Counted from the first letter of the stretch, positions 6,840-15,607 are shown. The stretch: 64,000 bases of DNA from Effrenium voratum (GCA_963377175.1 CAUJNA010000513.1:1102338-1166337); one strand, 5' to 3'. Translations and numbers: made by a program. Notes: generated from the sequence alone by a model not told the origin.

Positions 6840-8246
6840 TTAATCATAAAATGTAACGCTGTTGCTACGGATTTCAAGGATTGTCTCATAAACCATATGA
6901 ATGTACATCCGTGTCGGCATAAATTCACTTGTATATAAAGTAGTTCCATCAAGTGGTTTAATTTTGACCACCATATTAGAATTATTTTTAAGGTTCATTC
7001 CAGTATACGCGGCTGACTCTAACTTTTGCAAATTAAACCCGAACATAAATGCTTGTGTTTTATAGTCCTCGCTTCTAACCAACAATGGATTGTCAGCACA
7101 ATGCATTAAATGGACGTATGCTTCACGAACACCCTGAATTTCTTGTGAAGGAATAACTTGATTACCAATCACCAATGAAGCGGTTAAATCATATGTAGGG
7201 TCATAATATCCAGAATCAACAGCACTACCCTGATGCGCTAATGGATGATATAGTGAGTTGTATTCCTTAAGAATTTCACCAAATCCTCCTACATAACCTG
7301 TACTCGTTGTGTTAGAAAATGAAATAAACATTTTATTTAGTTTAGATACATTCCTAACGATTGTTGTAAAGATTTCAGTAGATGCTGATGTGGTTTGTTC
7401 TTGTATTGTTTCAGTCTCAAAAGTAATTGGAAGAGAACCACTTTCTAATATTTTAGCATATTCTGCGTATAAACTATCATCAAGAGAATAAACATTTCCT
7501 TTGAAAATTGGCTTTTTTATTGCCCAGCTGTTAGAAGTATTTGTAGCCGTGAAATCAGCCGTAGCACCTTGAGCAATAATTGGCAATGTAGCATCATTCA
7601 CTAAATATAATTCTATGGTTATAGGACAATAAGATAAAGGTATCCAGTTTTCACAAGTCTTAAAGCATTTCAAATTCATATCATAAAATACATTAGCACT
7701 TTTACCTTTTGCAACGCCTCGTTTATTACTTGGAGTGACTTGTCTCGTGACACTTACAACATTATTAGTGCCCGGGTTCGTTGCTAATTGAGTATAAGTT
7801 AGATATCTAACATCGTTATTATTAAACGAATTTCCAAAACCTAAAACTTCATCTGCTCTTTTTGCTTCTGATGTTTTAAGTAAATCTTTCATAGCATCAG
7901 CGCGTGATGTAGAATTCAAATCACATACTATTACATCTCCCATCATTACACGCACTCTTGAAAAGAAAGCACCAGTTGAAATCGGGCGAAGTTCAGCATT
8001 AACATTAGCACTGGTGTCAGTATTTTCTAATGTAAATCCTAATAATAGTGAAGGAAGCGAAAGCCATTGATTAGGCGAACCGGTAATGTTAAATCTAATT
8101 ACAGAATTTGTATCAGCGGTATAAGTAGAAACCGACGAAGGGTAAAAGTTTTTACTTTCTTTTGAACGAACATAAGAACCACCATCTTTTAATTTAAATC
8201 TTAAATTCTTTTCAACAAGAACATCTGAAATATCTAATGTTTCCAT
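6840..8246 (-). CDS. Major capsid protein (double jelly-roll type)
   Basis: 468 residues. Size, position beside penton and ATPase genes, and sequence features fit the major capsid protein of polinton-like viruses: VIRFNITGSPNQWLSLPSLLLGF near the N-terminus, the FFSRVRVMMGDVIVCD strand pair, and a C-terminal VHLMHCADNP block ending IHMVYETILEIRSNSVTFYD. Trimers of such proteins form the icosahedral shell. The element B homologue (56851-58438) shares these blocks, including RFHITGEDNTYIDLSS and SFFSRYRCTVGG, but is frame-broken. A late-type TCTA motif precedes the start. The double jelly-roll assignment is from family resemblance; the fold was not modelled. Confidence 0.85.
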   Translation of the reverse strand: METLDISDVLVEKNLRFKLKDGGSYVRSKESKNFYPSSVSTYTADTNSVIRFNITGSPNQWLSLPSLLLGFTLENTDTSANVNAELRPISTGAFFSRVRVMMGDVIVCDLNSTSRADAMKDLLKTSEAKRADEVLGFGNSFNNNDVRYLTYTQLATNPGTNNVVSVTRQVTPSNKRGVAKGKSANVFYDMNLKCFKTCENWIPLSYCPITIELYLVNDATLPIIAQGATADFTATNTSNSWAIKKPIFKGNVYSLDDSLYAEYAKILESGSLPITFETETIQEQTTSASTEIFTTIVRNVSKLNKMFISFSNTTSTGYVGGFGEILKEYNSLYHPLAHQGSAVDSGYYDPTYDLTASLVIGNQVIPSQEIQGVREAYVHLMHCADNPLLVRSEDYKTQAFMFGFNLQKLESAAYTGMNLKNNSNMVVKIKPLDGTTLYTSEFMPTRMYIHMVYETILEIRSNSVTFYD

Positions 8247-8264
8247 AACTTATATATTTAATAA

Positions 8265-8268
8265 TAGA
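8265..8268 (-). promoter_or_regulatory. Late-type TCTA motif, major capsid gene
   Basis: Minus strand TGTTTTCTATTATTAAA, 18 bases before the start, inside an inverted repeat (about 8258-8295). Confidence 0.6.
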
Positions 8269-8296
8269 AAACATATTATGTTATTCTATTATTAAA

Positions 8297-8514
8297 CTAA
8301 TTTATTTTGAAATGTGAATAATCTATAACTTCTTTTTTAGATTTTTTATTTAATAGTTTTTTAGATTTATTTTTAATATTATTATTTTCAATCTTATAAT
8401 TAGGTTCGCGTAGCAACGCGAAGGCTTCGCGTTCGTCTTCTACAATCTTTTTAATGTCATCATAACTGCTTTCTTTTTAGGATTTATAGTATTTTTTATA
8501 TCATTATTAGGCAT
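8297..8514 (-). pseudogene. Small gene with frame break and in-frame palindrome insertion
   Basis: From ATG at 8514 the frame reads MPNNDIKNTINPKKKA and then closes. One base over, an open frame continues SSYDDIKKIVEDEREAFALLRE... to a stop at 8297. The part YDDIKKIVED matches YDTIKDIVDT in the intact 76-residue element B gene (56602-56832), which also sits beside the capsid gene, so these are homologues. The FALLRE part is encoded by a GC-rich palindrome (8405-8434) that the element B gene lacks. Function unknown. Confidence 0.55.
8405..8434 (-). repeat. GCGAAG palindromic element, coding copy 1
   Basis: On the minus strand it matches 10330-10360 at 28 of 30 bases. It encodes EREAFALLRE in frame within the small gene. 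It is GC-rich in a very AT-rich gene and absent from the element B homologue. Confidence 0.7.
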
Positions 8515-8525
8515 TATATATAAGA

Positions 8526-9182
8526 CTATAAAATTTCCTTTACAGGCTCAATACTTCTTGATACATCCTTGCCAGTATCACCATATAATGAGTGTTGATG
8601 ATTTGTTAATGGGTTAAAACCTCCTCTATTTGATGTTATACTGCCTCGGTCTAGAATACTAACTACATCACCAAAATTTCTTAGGCTTGTGTAGTTCTCA
8701 TCATTTTTGTTTGACATTGAAATAAAAGGAGCGCCGTAGGTAGTAAGAGTTAGGTCTCTATCTGGATTATCTTTTATGAGTTGGGCATTAACAGAACCGG
8801 CTAGACTGTGTCCAATAAGGTGCTGTATTTGTGGGTTGTTTTCAAGCACTTCTGATACATCTTTATAGCGTTCTGAATATCTTGTCAAATTTAATGGTAA
8901 TCCTATATCACTTAAAATATCATTAATATTTGATTTAATATTGGATTTACCAAATGTCCCAGCAACATATAATTTATTATTATCTAAATAATAACCTTTA
9001 CCATTTGTATATGCTTTGTTTAATCCTTCTGTGTCAGATAAATTATTATTATATTTAGGTTTGAATAATGATTTTTCTTGTTGAATTTCATCAATTATTT
9101 TTCTATACGTTTCACTATGTCCTTGATGGAGTGGATTGTATGACTTTAATGTTCCTTCTTTTAAATAATATTTATATTTCAT
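8526..9182 (-). CDS. Class 3 lipase-like hydrolase
   Basis: 218 residues. The nucleophile elbow is GHSLAG with Ser126. A following TYGAPF strand, an aspartate in GDVVSILDRG and a histidine in NHQHSLYGD complete a plausible Ser-Asp-His triad in the order of class 3 (fungal-type) lipases. Lipase genes of this type occur in some virophages and polinton-like viruses. A role in crossing or releasing membranes is inferred. It is divergent from the penton gene (43 bases apart). The element B relative (55798-56579) keeps SHSLGS but is frame-broken. Confidence 0.75.
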   Translation of the reverse strand: MKYKYYLKEGTLKSYNPLHQGHSETYRKIIDEIQQEKSLFKPKYNNNLSDTEGLNKAYTNGKGYYLDNNKLYVAGTFGKSNIKSNINDILSDIGLPLNLTRYSERYKDVSEVLENNPQIQHLIGHSLAGSVNAQLIKDNPDRDLTLTTYGAPFISMSNKNDENYTSLRNFGDVVSILDRGSITSNRGGFNPLTNHQHSLYGDTGKDVSRSIEPVKEIL

Positions 9183-9207
9183 TATATAATTGAATTATAA
9201 ATTAAAA

Positions 9208-9211
9208 TCTA
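9208..9211 (+). promoter_or_regulatory. Late-type TCTA motif, penton gene
   Basis: AAAATCTAATTAATTAATA with TCTA 13 bases before the start. Confidence 0.6.
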
Positions 9212-9224
9212 ATTAATTAATATA

Positions 9225-10058
9225 ATGAACTTTCGTAAAATATACATTGATACACGGCATAGAAATCTAAATGAAAGTTTAAGCACTTCTGACTTTGTTA
9301 TAGATTTACCAGAAACCCAAGAAACAGGAGCAAATACAAAACTATATCTTCACGAACTATCACTACCTAATACTATTTATCCTATTGAAGAAAATGTAAA
9401 TAACAGACTATATTTAACATTAGGTGGAACAACAGGAGGAGCGCCAGTATATTATTTTATTGTAGCACCTGATAAAGGTAGTTATGTAGGAAGTGAATTA
9501 GCAACTGAATTACAAAATAAATTGAATACTGCTACTAATGGAACTGATGGAAATAATGATTATTTTAGTTGTAGTTATTCATTAAAAACAAATACTATAA
9601 CTATAAGTTGTAATTATGTTGCTTACTATTATGTAATTCATACGGATAAAGAATTGCAAACTAACTATGGGTTTAGTGTTGATTATGATAGAAGTCATAC
9701 AATGTCTATTAACAATGTTTTATCTAACACTGTTGAAAAAATCAATTATGCACCTGACCCTTTCGTTAGTGGTTTTGTTAATTTATTACCAATGAAAAAT
9801 ATTTACTTAACCAGCGACAGTTTAACTAATGGAAACCAATTAGCACCTTATGGAGTTGCCCGTGTATTAAAGAAAATTCCTATTACTGCTGGGTTTGGAA
9901 ATGTAATCTATGATAATGAGATTTTAATGAATGACGCTAATGATGTTTCAATGAGACATTTAAGACGCTTACATTTCAAATATGTTGATGCTTATGGAAA
10001 AACCGTAGATTTACACGGAGCGGACTCGTCCTTCTCCCTTACCTTTGTTGAAAGTTAA
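9225..10058 (+). CDS. Minor capsid (penton-like) protein
   Basis: 277 residues. The opening RKIYIDTRHRN...STSDFVIDLP, then LHELSLPNTIYPI, is the pattern of minor capsid/penton proteins in polinton-like viruses and virophages. The C-terminal half has SGFVNLLPMKNIYL and LRRLHFKYVDAYGKTVDLHG. It should form the pentameric vertices beside the major capsid protein. The element B homologue (54905-55755) shares SGYFNLIPFQNIYI and IKRLHFRI but is broken. It begins a plus-strand run of five genes. Confidence 0.75.
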   Translation: MNFRKIYIDTRHRNLNESLSTSDFVIDLPETQETGANTKLYLHELSLPNTIYPIEENVNNRLYLTLGGTTGGAPVYYFIVAPDKGSYVGSELATELQNKLNTATNGTDGNNDYFSCSYSLKTNTITISCNYVAYYYVIHTDKELQTNYGFSVDYDRSHTMSINNVLSNTVEKINYAPDPFVSGFVNLLPMKNIYLTSDSLTNGNQLAPYGVARVLKKIPITAGFGNVIYDNEILMNDANDVSMRHLRRLHFKYVDAYGKTVDLHGADSSFSLTFVES

Positions 10059-10098
10059 AAGCATATATTAGATATTTTAATATAAATATTTATCATAT

Positions 10099-10102
10099 TC
10101 TA
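10099..10102 (+). promoter_or_regulatory. Possible late-type TCTA motif, 203-residue gene
   Basis: ATATTCTAATTAAATT lies 47 bases before the start, farther than usual. It is between two copies of ATATTTTAATATAAATATTT (about 10076-10090 and 10114-10134). Confidence 0.3.
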
Positions 10103-10149
10103 ATTAAATTAAAATATTTTAATATAAATATTTAGTATATACTAATTAT

Positions 10150-10761
10150 ATGGTTAAAAATATTGAAATGATAGACGTAGGCAGTGAAAATAATGAAGCA
10201 CCTAAGGAAGTAGAAGAAATTAAAGAAGAACCTATTATTAATGAAGAAAGTAAAGAAGTAGAACCTAATAATATTATAAATGAAGAAAATAATAAAGAAA
10301 ATATACCACCTGATAATAAAGTAGAAGAAGAACGCGAATGCTTCGCGTTGCTACGCGAAGCAAAGCAAGAATTAAAATCTAAAACATACTCAACTGAAAA
10401 AGTGGAATGTCCAAAATGTAAAAAATATTTAACAAAATACACTTTCAAATATCGTCATAACTGTATTGGAATACCAGTTAAAAAAGAACCAGACCCTAAC
10501 AAAGTTGTCCGTAGAAAAATTATGCATCCTGAACAAGCAAATGAGTTTAAAAATGATGTATATGAAAAAGTAAAGAAAGATATTCCAAAAGTGGATGAAC
10601 AAGAAATAGAAAGAAGAGTTGAAGAACGATTAAAAAAACATTTAGAAACAACAGCTAATAAAGTGTTTGAAACTGCAAAAGATAGATATATGAATATGAA
10701 GGTAGAGCGAGATAATAAAAATAAACAGAAAATTAATAATTTAGCAAGTAAAATTATTTAA
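10150..10761 (+). CDS. Acidic protein with one zinc finger
   Basis: 203 residues. The first 60 are acidic and low in complexity. A Cys/His block follows (ECPKCKKYLTKYTFKYRHNC, about 96-115), then a long charged helix (130-200). The element B protein at 53491-54051 has the same plan (acidic or Pro-rich N-terminus, CEKRGKNMLLKSCRCKHEKTC, basic C-terminus) and probably corresponds. Function unknown; a virion or DNA-associated role is possible. Residues about 61-71 (EERECFALLRE) are encoded by the GCGAAG palindrome at 10330-10360, an apparent in-frame insertion. Confidence 0.75.
   Translation: MVKNIEMIDVGSENNEAPKEVEEIKEEPIINEESKEVEPNNIINEENNKENIPPDNKVEEERECFALLREAKQELKSKTYSTEKVECPKCKKYLTKYTFKYRHNCIGIPVKKEPDPNKVVRRKIMHPEQANEFKNDVYEKVKKDIPKVDEQEIERRVEERLKKHLETTANKVFETAKDRYMNMKVERDNKNKQKINNLASKII
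10330..10360 (+). repeat. GCGAAG palindromic element, coding copy 2
   Basis: GAACGCGAATGCTTCGCG followed by TTGCTACGCGAA. Read in frame it gives ERECFALLRE, nearly the same peptide as at 8405-8434 in an unrelated gene. Confidence 0.7.
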
Positions 10762-10765
10762 TCTA
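10762..10765 (+). promoter_or_regulatory. Late-type TCTA motif, 153-residue gene
   Basis: TTTAATCTAATTATTG with TCTA 14 bases before the start, in the short gap after the preceding stop. Confidence 0.55.
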
Positions 10766-10779
10766 ATTATTGTTATATA

Positions 10780-11241
10780 ATGATTATTGATAAGAAACAA
10801 TTGCTTATGCGTCGTAGAGAAATTTATGACAACGTTGTAAATAGAATAACAGAACCGCAAAATAAAGACAAACCGAATATCAGTGATGTTATTGATAGAA
10901 AAGCAGTTTTTGAAACAAACAAACCAAAAAAGAAGAGTAAATATAAATCAACTCAACATTACTATTATGAAGGAGACAACAAGGCACATCAACCTAATTA
11001 TACATATTTGAAAGAATTACAAGAACAGTTAGAATATCATAGCGCTAAAAAAGATTATGCTGTATTTCAAACTAAAAGAAGATATATGGATGAAGCACAG
11101 GCGTATTTTAATGAAATCCAAAGGTTGGAAGGTGAAAAATTGAGACATCATCCATCAAGTGAAACAGGTAAATCATATTCAGAAATGATTAAGAAGAAGA
11201 AAGGAATAATCAATCAATTAAGACAAGATTTTGATTTTTGA
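10780..11241 (+). CDS. Virion-type protein with RPTY-like N-terminus (153 aa)
   Basis: 153 residues, basic. The N-terminus KKQLLMRRREIYDNVVNRIT...NISDVIDRKAVF parallels that of the next gene (RLRPSYNELINEIT...NIRDVIDRNAYYF), so the two share a domain of about 45 residues. The rest is helical and charged (KELQEQLEYHSAKKDYAVFQTKRRY). The element B gene at 58465-58782 (105 residues) sits in the same relative place and shares the helical part. Function unknown; clustering with capsid genes and a TCTA motif suggest a virion or assembly protein. Confidence 0.7.
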   Translation: MIIDKKQLLMRRREIYDNVVNRITEPQNKDKPNISDVIDRKAVFETNKPKKKSKYKSTQHYYYEGDNKAHQPNYTYLKELQEQLEYHSAKKDYAVFQTKRRYMDEAQAYFNEIQRLEGEKLRHHPSSETGKSYSEMIKKKKGIINQLRQDFDF

Positions 11242-11272
11242 TTAAATTAATTAATTAGATTAATAAATATAA

Positions 11273-11276
11273 TCTA
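11273..11276 (+). promoter_or_regulatory. Late-type TCTA motif, 319-residue gene
   Basis: TATAATCTAATTAATTACA; TCTA is 14 bases before the start. It is in the right arm of an inverted repeat (TTAATTAATTAGATT / AATCTAATTAATTA). Confidence 0.55.
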
Positions 11277-11290
11277 ATTAATTACATATA

Positions 11291-12250
11291 ATGAGATTAG
11301 ATGATAAGCAGATGAAAACATTAAAATCACAATTGAGATTAAGACCATCATACAATGAACTCATCAACGAAATTACAAAGGAAGAATATAAAAATAAGAA
11401 TATAAGAGATGTAATAGACAGAAACGCTTATTATTTTCGTGATAGTCCATTAGGAACAGTTTATGATAATAATACCGTAGATTTGAGACAACAACACTTT
11501 CAAAAAATATTAGAACATCCTAAAACCATTGAACAGTTTGATATGGCAAAGGACGATGAAATGGATGATTTAAGAGACGGAGCAATACAAACACTAAGTG
11601 CTACAATGGACGATGCCGAGGAACAACACGAACAACAAATCAGTCAAATGTCAGAAGATGTTAGACGACAATTTTTAGATGATTTACACGAAAGGGCACG
11701 GGTAGCCACAGATTGGAGAAAAACAAAATATGATACTCCATCAGAGGTTTATTCAATGGCAACCGCTAAATCAAGCGATGATGAATTACCACCGTTAGAA
11801 CCAATTATGACAGAAGACGAAGCAGTTAAACGGATACAAGGGGCACAAAGAGGACTAATGACAAGGAATGAAGAAAGAAGAGAACAAACAAGGGACAGCG
11901 CTGACAGTTCATCCACAGTCCAACAAAGACAAACAAGAACACATAAGGAAACCATTGACTATTCAACTGATATAAACCATTGGAAAGGAAGCACAGTAAA
12001 GGAAGAAGACATATTATTTCAATTACATTTACGAGGAGCAGGACTTACTGAAGAACAGGAACAGCAATATTCAAACACGAAGAAAAAGGGGAAAGGTAAA
12101 AAGGAAACTGGTAGAACTTATTTAGTTGGACTGGTGGAGAAACTTATAAACAGCGGAAAATGGACAACGAAAGTAAATGATGAATTGCTAAGAAAAAGAA
12201 TGGAAGATTGGAGAGGTATGAAAGGAAAAGGTAAAGCAACAAAGGATTAA
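11291..12250 (+). CDS. RPTY-domain protein with IQ motif (319 aa)
   Basis: 319 residues. The N-terminal domain is LRLRPSYNELINEIT...NKNIRDVIDRNAYYFRDSPLG. The middle is acidic and helical. RIQGAQRGLMTR (about 180-192) fits the IQ consensus IQxxxRGxxxR that binds calmodulin in other proteins. The C-terminal part has STVKEEDILFQLHLRG and a Lys/Gly-rich tail. The element B homologue (58884-59724) keeps RRPTYEEI, SSPQGSF and NDIKFQFYLRG but is frame-broken and shorter. Function unknown; a structural or host-interaction role is inferred. Confidence 0.75.
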   Translation: MRLDDKQMKTLKSQLRLRPSYNELINEITKEEYKNKNIRDVIDRNAYYFRDSPLGTVYDNNTVDLRQQHFQKILEHPKTIEQFDMAKDDEMDDLRDGAIQTLSATMDDAEEQHEQQISQMSEDVRRQFLDDLHERARVATDWRKTKYDTPSEVYSMATAKSSDDELPPLEPIMTEDEAVKRIQGAQRGLMTRNEERREQTRDSADSSSTVQQRQTRTHKETIDYSTDINHWKGSTVKEEDILFQLHLRGAGLTEEQEQQYSNTKKKGKGKKETGRTYLVGLVEKLINSGKWTTKVNDELLRKRMEDWRGMKGKGKATKD

Positions 12251-12286
12251 CTAAATCATTTATATAATTTATCAATAATTATATAA

Positions 12287-13219
12287 ATGATTAACAATTT
12301 AAAACACGAGTTAAGGAAACGCCCTACTTATGATGAAATGCTTAAACAAGCAATGAAAAGCAAAATGAAAACAACAGTTATATTGAAGAAATACAAAAAA
12401 GATATGTTATTGAATAATTTTGATTTTGATAAAATGGATTTAATGAATTATAAAAATAAAGAAAGATATATGAATGCTAAGTCGTTGATGTTAAATAAGG
12501 CAACACAAACACTTAACAAAGAAAACAAGGCAACACAAACAGACTTTACAAATGATAAGGCGACACAAACTTATAATTTTGATGATGAGACAAAACTATT
12601 AGGTGGGTCTTCAAAGAGTTTCAAAAGCAAATTGATAACCAAGGCTGAAGCAGAAGCAGAAGCATTTACATATGACCCTGATTTATATGATGATGATGAT
12701 GATGATGATGACAAAAAAGATGATGACATTGATAAATACAAAAAGAAACTATTTATGTTGATGAGGATTATAGAACTTATGATGAGGTCAGGTCTTAGTA
12801 TAGGACAAATAGTAGCACACTTAACATATCACACTACATTAACTACAATTCAAGGTTCAGAGTTATTAGTTAATTTAACAATGAATTCATTAGTATCGTC
12901 TTATGATATAGCAAGTGCCATAATGAATTGGTTAAATACGAATGTTAGTGAAGAAGTTGAGTTAAACACAAGTCCTCCCATTAGTGTCCATAGTTCTCCG
13001 CCTGTTGAGCTGAGCTCAATAGCTGATGATGAACAAAGTTCATCATTACCTATCACTGTTAATAGTTCTTCAACGCATACTGTTAATTCATCATCCTCAG
13101 AAGAAAATCCTAATTATGAAATAGCCCCGCCTACTGATATACCTGTCCCTACCGGTGTGGATGGGGACGAGTCTGAAATTGAAAATGATGAAGATAAGAA
13201 TAAAGAAAATCTAAAATAA
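12287..13219 (+). CDS. RPTY-domain protein with three KATQT repeats (310 aa)
   Basis: 310 residues. It starts LKHELRKRPTYDEML, the N-terminal motif shared with neighbouring genes. KATQT occurs three times at exactly ten-residue spacing (71-75, 81-85, 91-95) and fits the KxTQT dynein light chain LC8 binding motif. An acidic Asp run (about 134-145) and a hydrophobic helical region (about 155-220) follow. The tail repeats ISVHSS/ITVNSSS. The element B homologue (59733-60545) keeps one QATQT, the hydrophobic region and the VHSS repeats. No TCTA motif precedes it in either element. LC8 recruitment for transport is an inference. Confidence 0.75.
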   Translation: MINNLKHELRKRPTYDEMLKQAMKSKMKTTVILKKYKKDMLLNNFDFDKMDLMNYKNKERYMNAKSLMLNKATQTLNKENKATQTDFTNDKATQTYNFDDETKLLGGSSKSFKSKLITKAEAEAEAFTYDPDLYDDDDDDDDKKDDDIDKYKKKLFMLMRIIELMMRSGLSIGQIVAHLTYHTTLTTIQGSELLVNLTMNSLVSSYDIASAIMNWLNTNVSEEVELNTSPPISVHSSPPVELSSIADDEQSSSLPITVNSSSTHTVNSSSSEENPNYEIAPPTDIPVPTGVDGDESEIENDEDKNKENLK

Positions 13220-13270
13220 TATTATTTTTCATTAAAATAATATTATTTTAATGAAAAATAATATTATTTT
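13213..13270. terminator. Perfect 58-bp palindrome between convergent genes
   Basis: Both arms match exactly from 13213 to 13270. It contains the stop codon of the 310-residue gene and abuts that of the 104-residue gene. This is a strong two-way hairpin of the kind giant viruses use as a 3'-end signal. Confidence 0.75.
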
Positions 13271-13560
13271 CAATTAGCGACAGCAACCATCGCATATTCT
13301 GTTTTGTATTTTCTGCTCGGGTGATAATTTGACTTTTCAGGTTCCGGTTCTCCTCTCTCTCTCCTCTCTTCGGTTTCTCTTGCTTCTCTTTGTGCTTTCT
13401 TCTTATGATAAAGTGCTCTACCCGTTATTCTTTTTCTCTCTCTTACTTTTTCTATGTAGTCGGGGTCTTCTTCTTTTCTCTTATGATAATACAACCGTGA
13501 AAACAACGCCATCTGTTCCCTAATTTCATCCAATGTCATATCTTCTGGTTTCTTTGTCAT
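13270..13560 (-). CDS. Small basic protein
   Basis: About 96 residues from MTKKPEDMTLDEIREQM. A possible earlier ATG at 13584 adds eight residues (MLFNIIKI), but the MTKK start is preferred because the downstream sequence is charged and regular. YYHKRKEEDPDYIEKVRERKR and ALYHKKKAQREAR are two similar basic stretches of a type seen in small viral DNA-binding proteins. Function unknown. It converges on the 310-residue gene and diverges from the polymerase gene. No element B homologue was seen. Confidence 0.65.
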   Translation of the reverse strand: MTKKPEDMTLDEIREQMALFSRLYYHKRKEEDPDYIEKVRERKRITGRALYHKKKAQREARETEERRERGEPEPEKSNYHPSRKYKTEYAMVAVAN

Positions 13561-13621
13561 TATCTTAATTATATTAAATAACATTTCTTTAAGAATGTTT
13601 CAAGAATTATCATTAATTTAA

Positions 13622-13655
13622 GTTTAAGACGAAAGCATTTAAAGAAATACTTATT
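13622..13655 (+). promoter_or_regulatory. Early-type motif before DNA polymerase
   Basis: GTTTAAGACGAAAGCATTTAAAG then AAATAC, matching in order and spacing the TTTTAGAC..AAAAAGGGTTTAAAGA motif before the 179- and 210-residue genes. No TCTA motif is present. Confidence 0.5.
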
Positions 13656-13681
13656 ATTATAAATATAATATAAATATATTC

Positions 13682-15607
13682 ATGACTAAAAAACTTATCC
13701 AACAATATACCCAGAACTTGAGAACTACAAGAGATAGTAAAATAGGCAGAGTGCCTCCCGACATACAAACAAAAATCAATAAAATAGTTGATTTGTATGA
13801 AGACCGCAAGATTTCACAATATGAAACGGCAAATAAATTGATAAATGACATCAGCATCAATGATACAAAGAAGCGAAAATCAGGATTGAAGAGATATGAA
13901 AAGGCAGTGGCAAAGTATGAAGAAGCAGAACCCATAACCGAAAGAATGGCAAAGACAGCAAAGAAAGCAAGGACAGGAAAAGAAATAAAAGCAGTAGTTA
14001 AAACACACGACAAACAACCAATATTCAAGAGAAAGGCATTAGCAGGATTAGCAACCAAGGCAAAGGAGATGTTCAAGAACAGGAAAACTTATGATGTAAA
14101 ATTTATGCTATTTTCAGTTGTTAATAGAGATGGAATAAAGAGACCAGCATTTACATTAGATGGCGTGGCATATTATCCTATATTACTGAAAGCATCGGGG
14201 AGACAAAGAGCATTAGGTGAGGCGAATGTAAAAGCAAATCAGTTTATAGAAACATTGGTAAATAGAAAGATTAGAAAATATCACGAAAGCGAAAGAGGTT
14301 TGTTTAGAAAAGTGATGCTGACAATGAATACAAGTAGCGAGTTTCAAGAAATAGGACATTTGGTAGAATATGCTGACGCCATTAAAATTGAAGAAGTTGA
14401 ATTGGTTGATGCCGACACCTCAAACTACGATGAAAGAGAGCAACCATTGAGGGAAGGTCAGAACATAAGCATTTATTATAGATATGTCCAGACCGAATTA
14501 GATGCTGATGCCTTAACAATGAAAGAAGCATTACAAAAGAAGGAATATAGAGATAATGAATGTTGGATAAATGCTTTACTTGAAAACTTTGAAGGCACAG
14601 ACCTATTGAGAGAGAAGCGACAACAAAAGAATACTACACCAACATTAACCCGTAATAAGGTTTTAGAATTGCTGGAAATGACAGAAGAAGAGTTTATCAA
14701 CAATGGAGCATCCATAAACCAAATGGACAAAGTCTTTCAATTCTTCAATATTCCGGCCAGACTTTATAACTTTACAGGAGGTTTAATTTATCAACATAAT
14801 CCCAAAGACTACGAAAAAGGAAGAGTTAAAATGTTCAGAGGATTAGTTAAGAATAATCACATTTATTTGTTAAACCATGATTTAAACACATTAAGGCAAA
14901 TGCAAGCAAACGAGGAAGGATTTAAAGCGCCAACTACAGGCAGATTTTACATTACTGACAGGAATGAACCTATTAAGTATAAAATGTTTGACGATGTAGA
15001 TGATTTGTTAAAAATGCGGGATGAAGAAGAATACGCTTTGATACATTCTGAAAATGATATGGTAAAAGTATTTTATCAACTCAACGAAGCAGGATACAAA
15101 CCCTACATTAAATATGGCAATTCTGGACAAATTGCTAATATTATGTGTAAGTTTTATTACAAAAAACTCAAAAAATACATTAAATTTAATATTGTATCAC
15201 AAAGTTTATCAAAAGATAGGATTGATGAAGATGTGGCGGTTGATGATGAAGAGACATATAATAATATTGTTAGTGCTATGTTCCGATTTCAAAAGGACAT
15301 GTTTAAGGAAATCCACTTATCATATTACAATGAAGTTGATATTAAGATATTGAAGGAGTGTAAAACTATTGTCCCTGTTGGGAGGTTTCATGACACGAAT
15401 GTTAAGATTAAAAAGTTGAGAGAGATTGACATTAGAAAGGCATTTACCTTTGGCGGGTGCTGTATCAAATACATCCCCAGATTTACTGAGTTTGATGTGT
15501 TTAAACCCTTTACTCAAAATTGCGATATTAATAGTCTTAATAATTTAACTTTATACATTGTAGAAGCCTATGAAGGAAACATATTTTTAACAAGAAATAT
15601 AATCTGA
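13682..15607 (+). CDS. polB: DNA polymerase B, N-terminal part (before frame break)
   Basis: 641 residues. The N-terminal 200 are basic and helical. A middle block (NECWINALLENF...NNGASINQMDKVFQFFNIPARLYN...VKNNHIYLL) is of a kind found in family B polymerases of protist viruses. EIDIRKAF at about residue 580 is palm motif A with the first metal-binding aspartate. The frame stops at 15605, but palm motifs B and C are in the next frame (minus one). I could not place the 3'-5' exonuclease motifs with confidence. A protein-primed mechanism is expected for polintons but is not shown here. The early-type promoter motif lies upstream. Confidence 0.8.
   Translation: MTKKLIQQYTQNLRTTRDSKIGRVPPDIQTKINKIVDLYEDRKISQYETANKLINDISINDTKKRKSGLKRYEKAVAKYEEAEPITERMAKTAKKARTGKEIKAVVKTHDKQPIFKRKALAGLATKAKEMFKNRKTYDVKFMLFSVVNRDGIKRPAFTLDGVAYYPILLKASGRQRALGEANVKANQFIETLVNRKIRKYHESERGLFRKVMLTMNTSSEFQEIGHLVEYADAIKIEEVELVDADTSNYDEREQPLREGQNISIYYRYVQTELDADALTMKEALQKKEYRDNECWINALLENFEGTDLLREKRQQKNTTPTLTRNKVLELLEMTEEEFINNGASINQMDKVFQFFNIPARLYNFTGGLIYQHNPKDYEKGRVKMFRGLVKNNHIYLLNHDLNTLRQMQANEEGFKAPTTGRFYITDRNEPIKYKMFDDVDDLLKMRDEEEYALIHSENDMVKVFYQLNEAGYKPYIKYGNSGQIANIMCKFYYKKLKKYIKFNIVSQSLSKDRIDEDVAVDDEETYNNIVSAMFRFQKDMFKEIHLSYYNEVDIKILKECKTIVPVGRFHDTNVKIKKLREIDIRKAFTFGGCCIKYIPRFTEFDVFKPFTQNCDINSLNNLTLYIVEAYEGNIFLTRNII

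Noticed and set aside
15583..15589. Canonical minus-one slippery heptamer in polymerase
   Set aside because: A TTT TTA breaks the X XXY YYZ rule at the first base, and I could not identify a downstream pseudoknot. It is kept only as a possibility.
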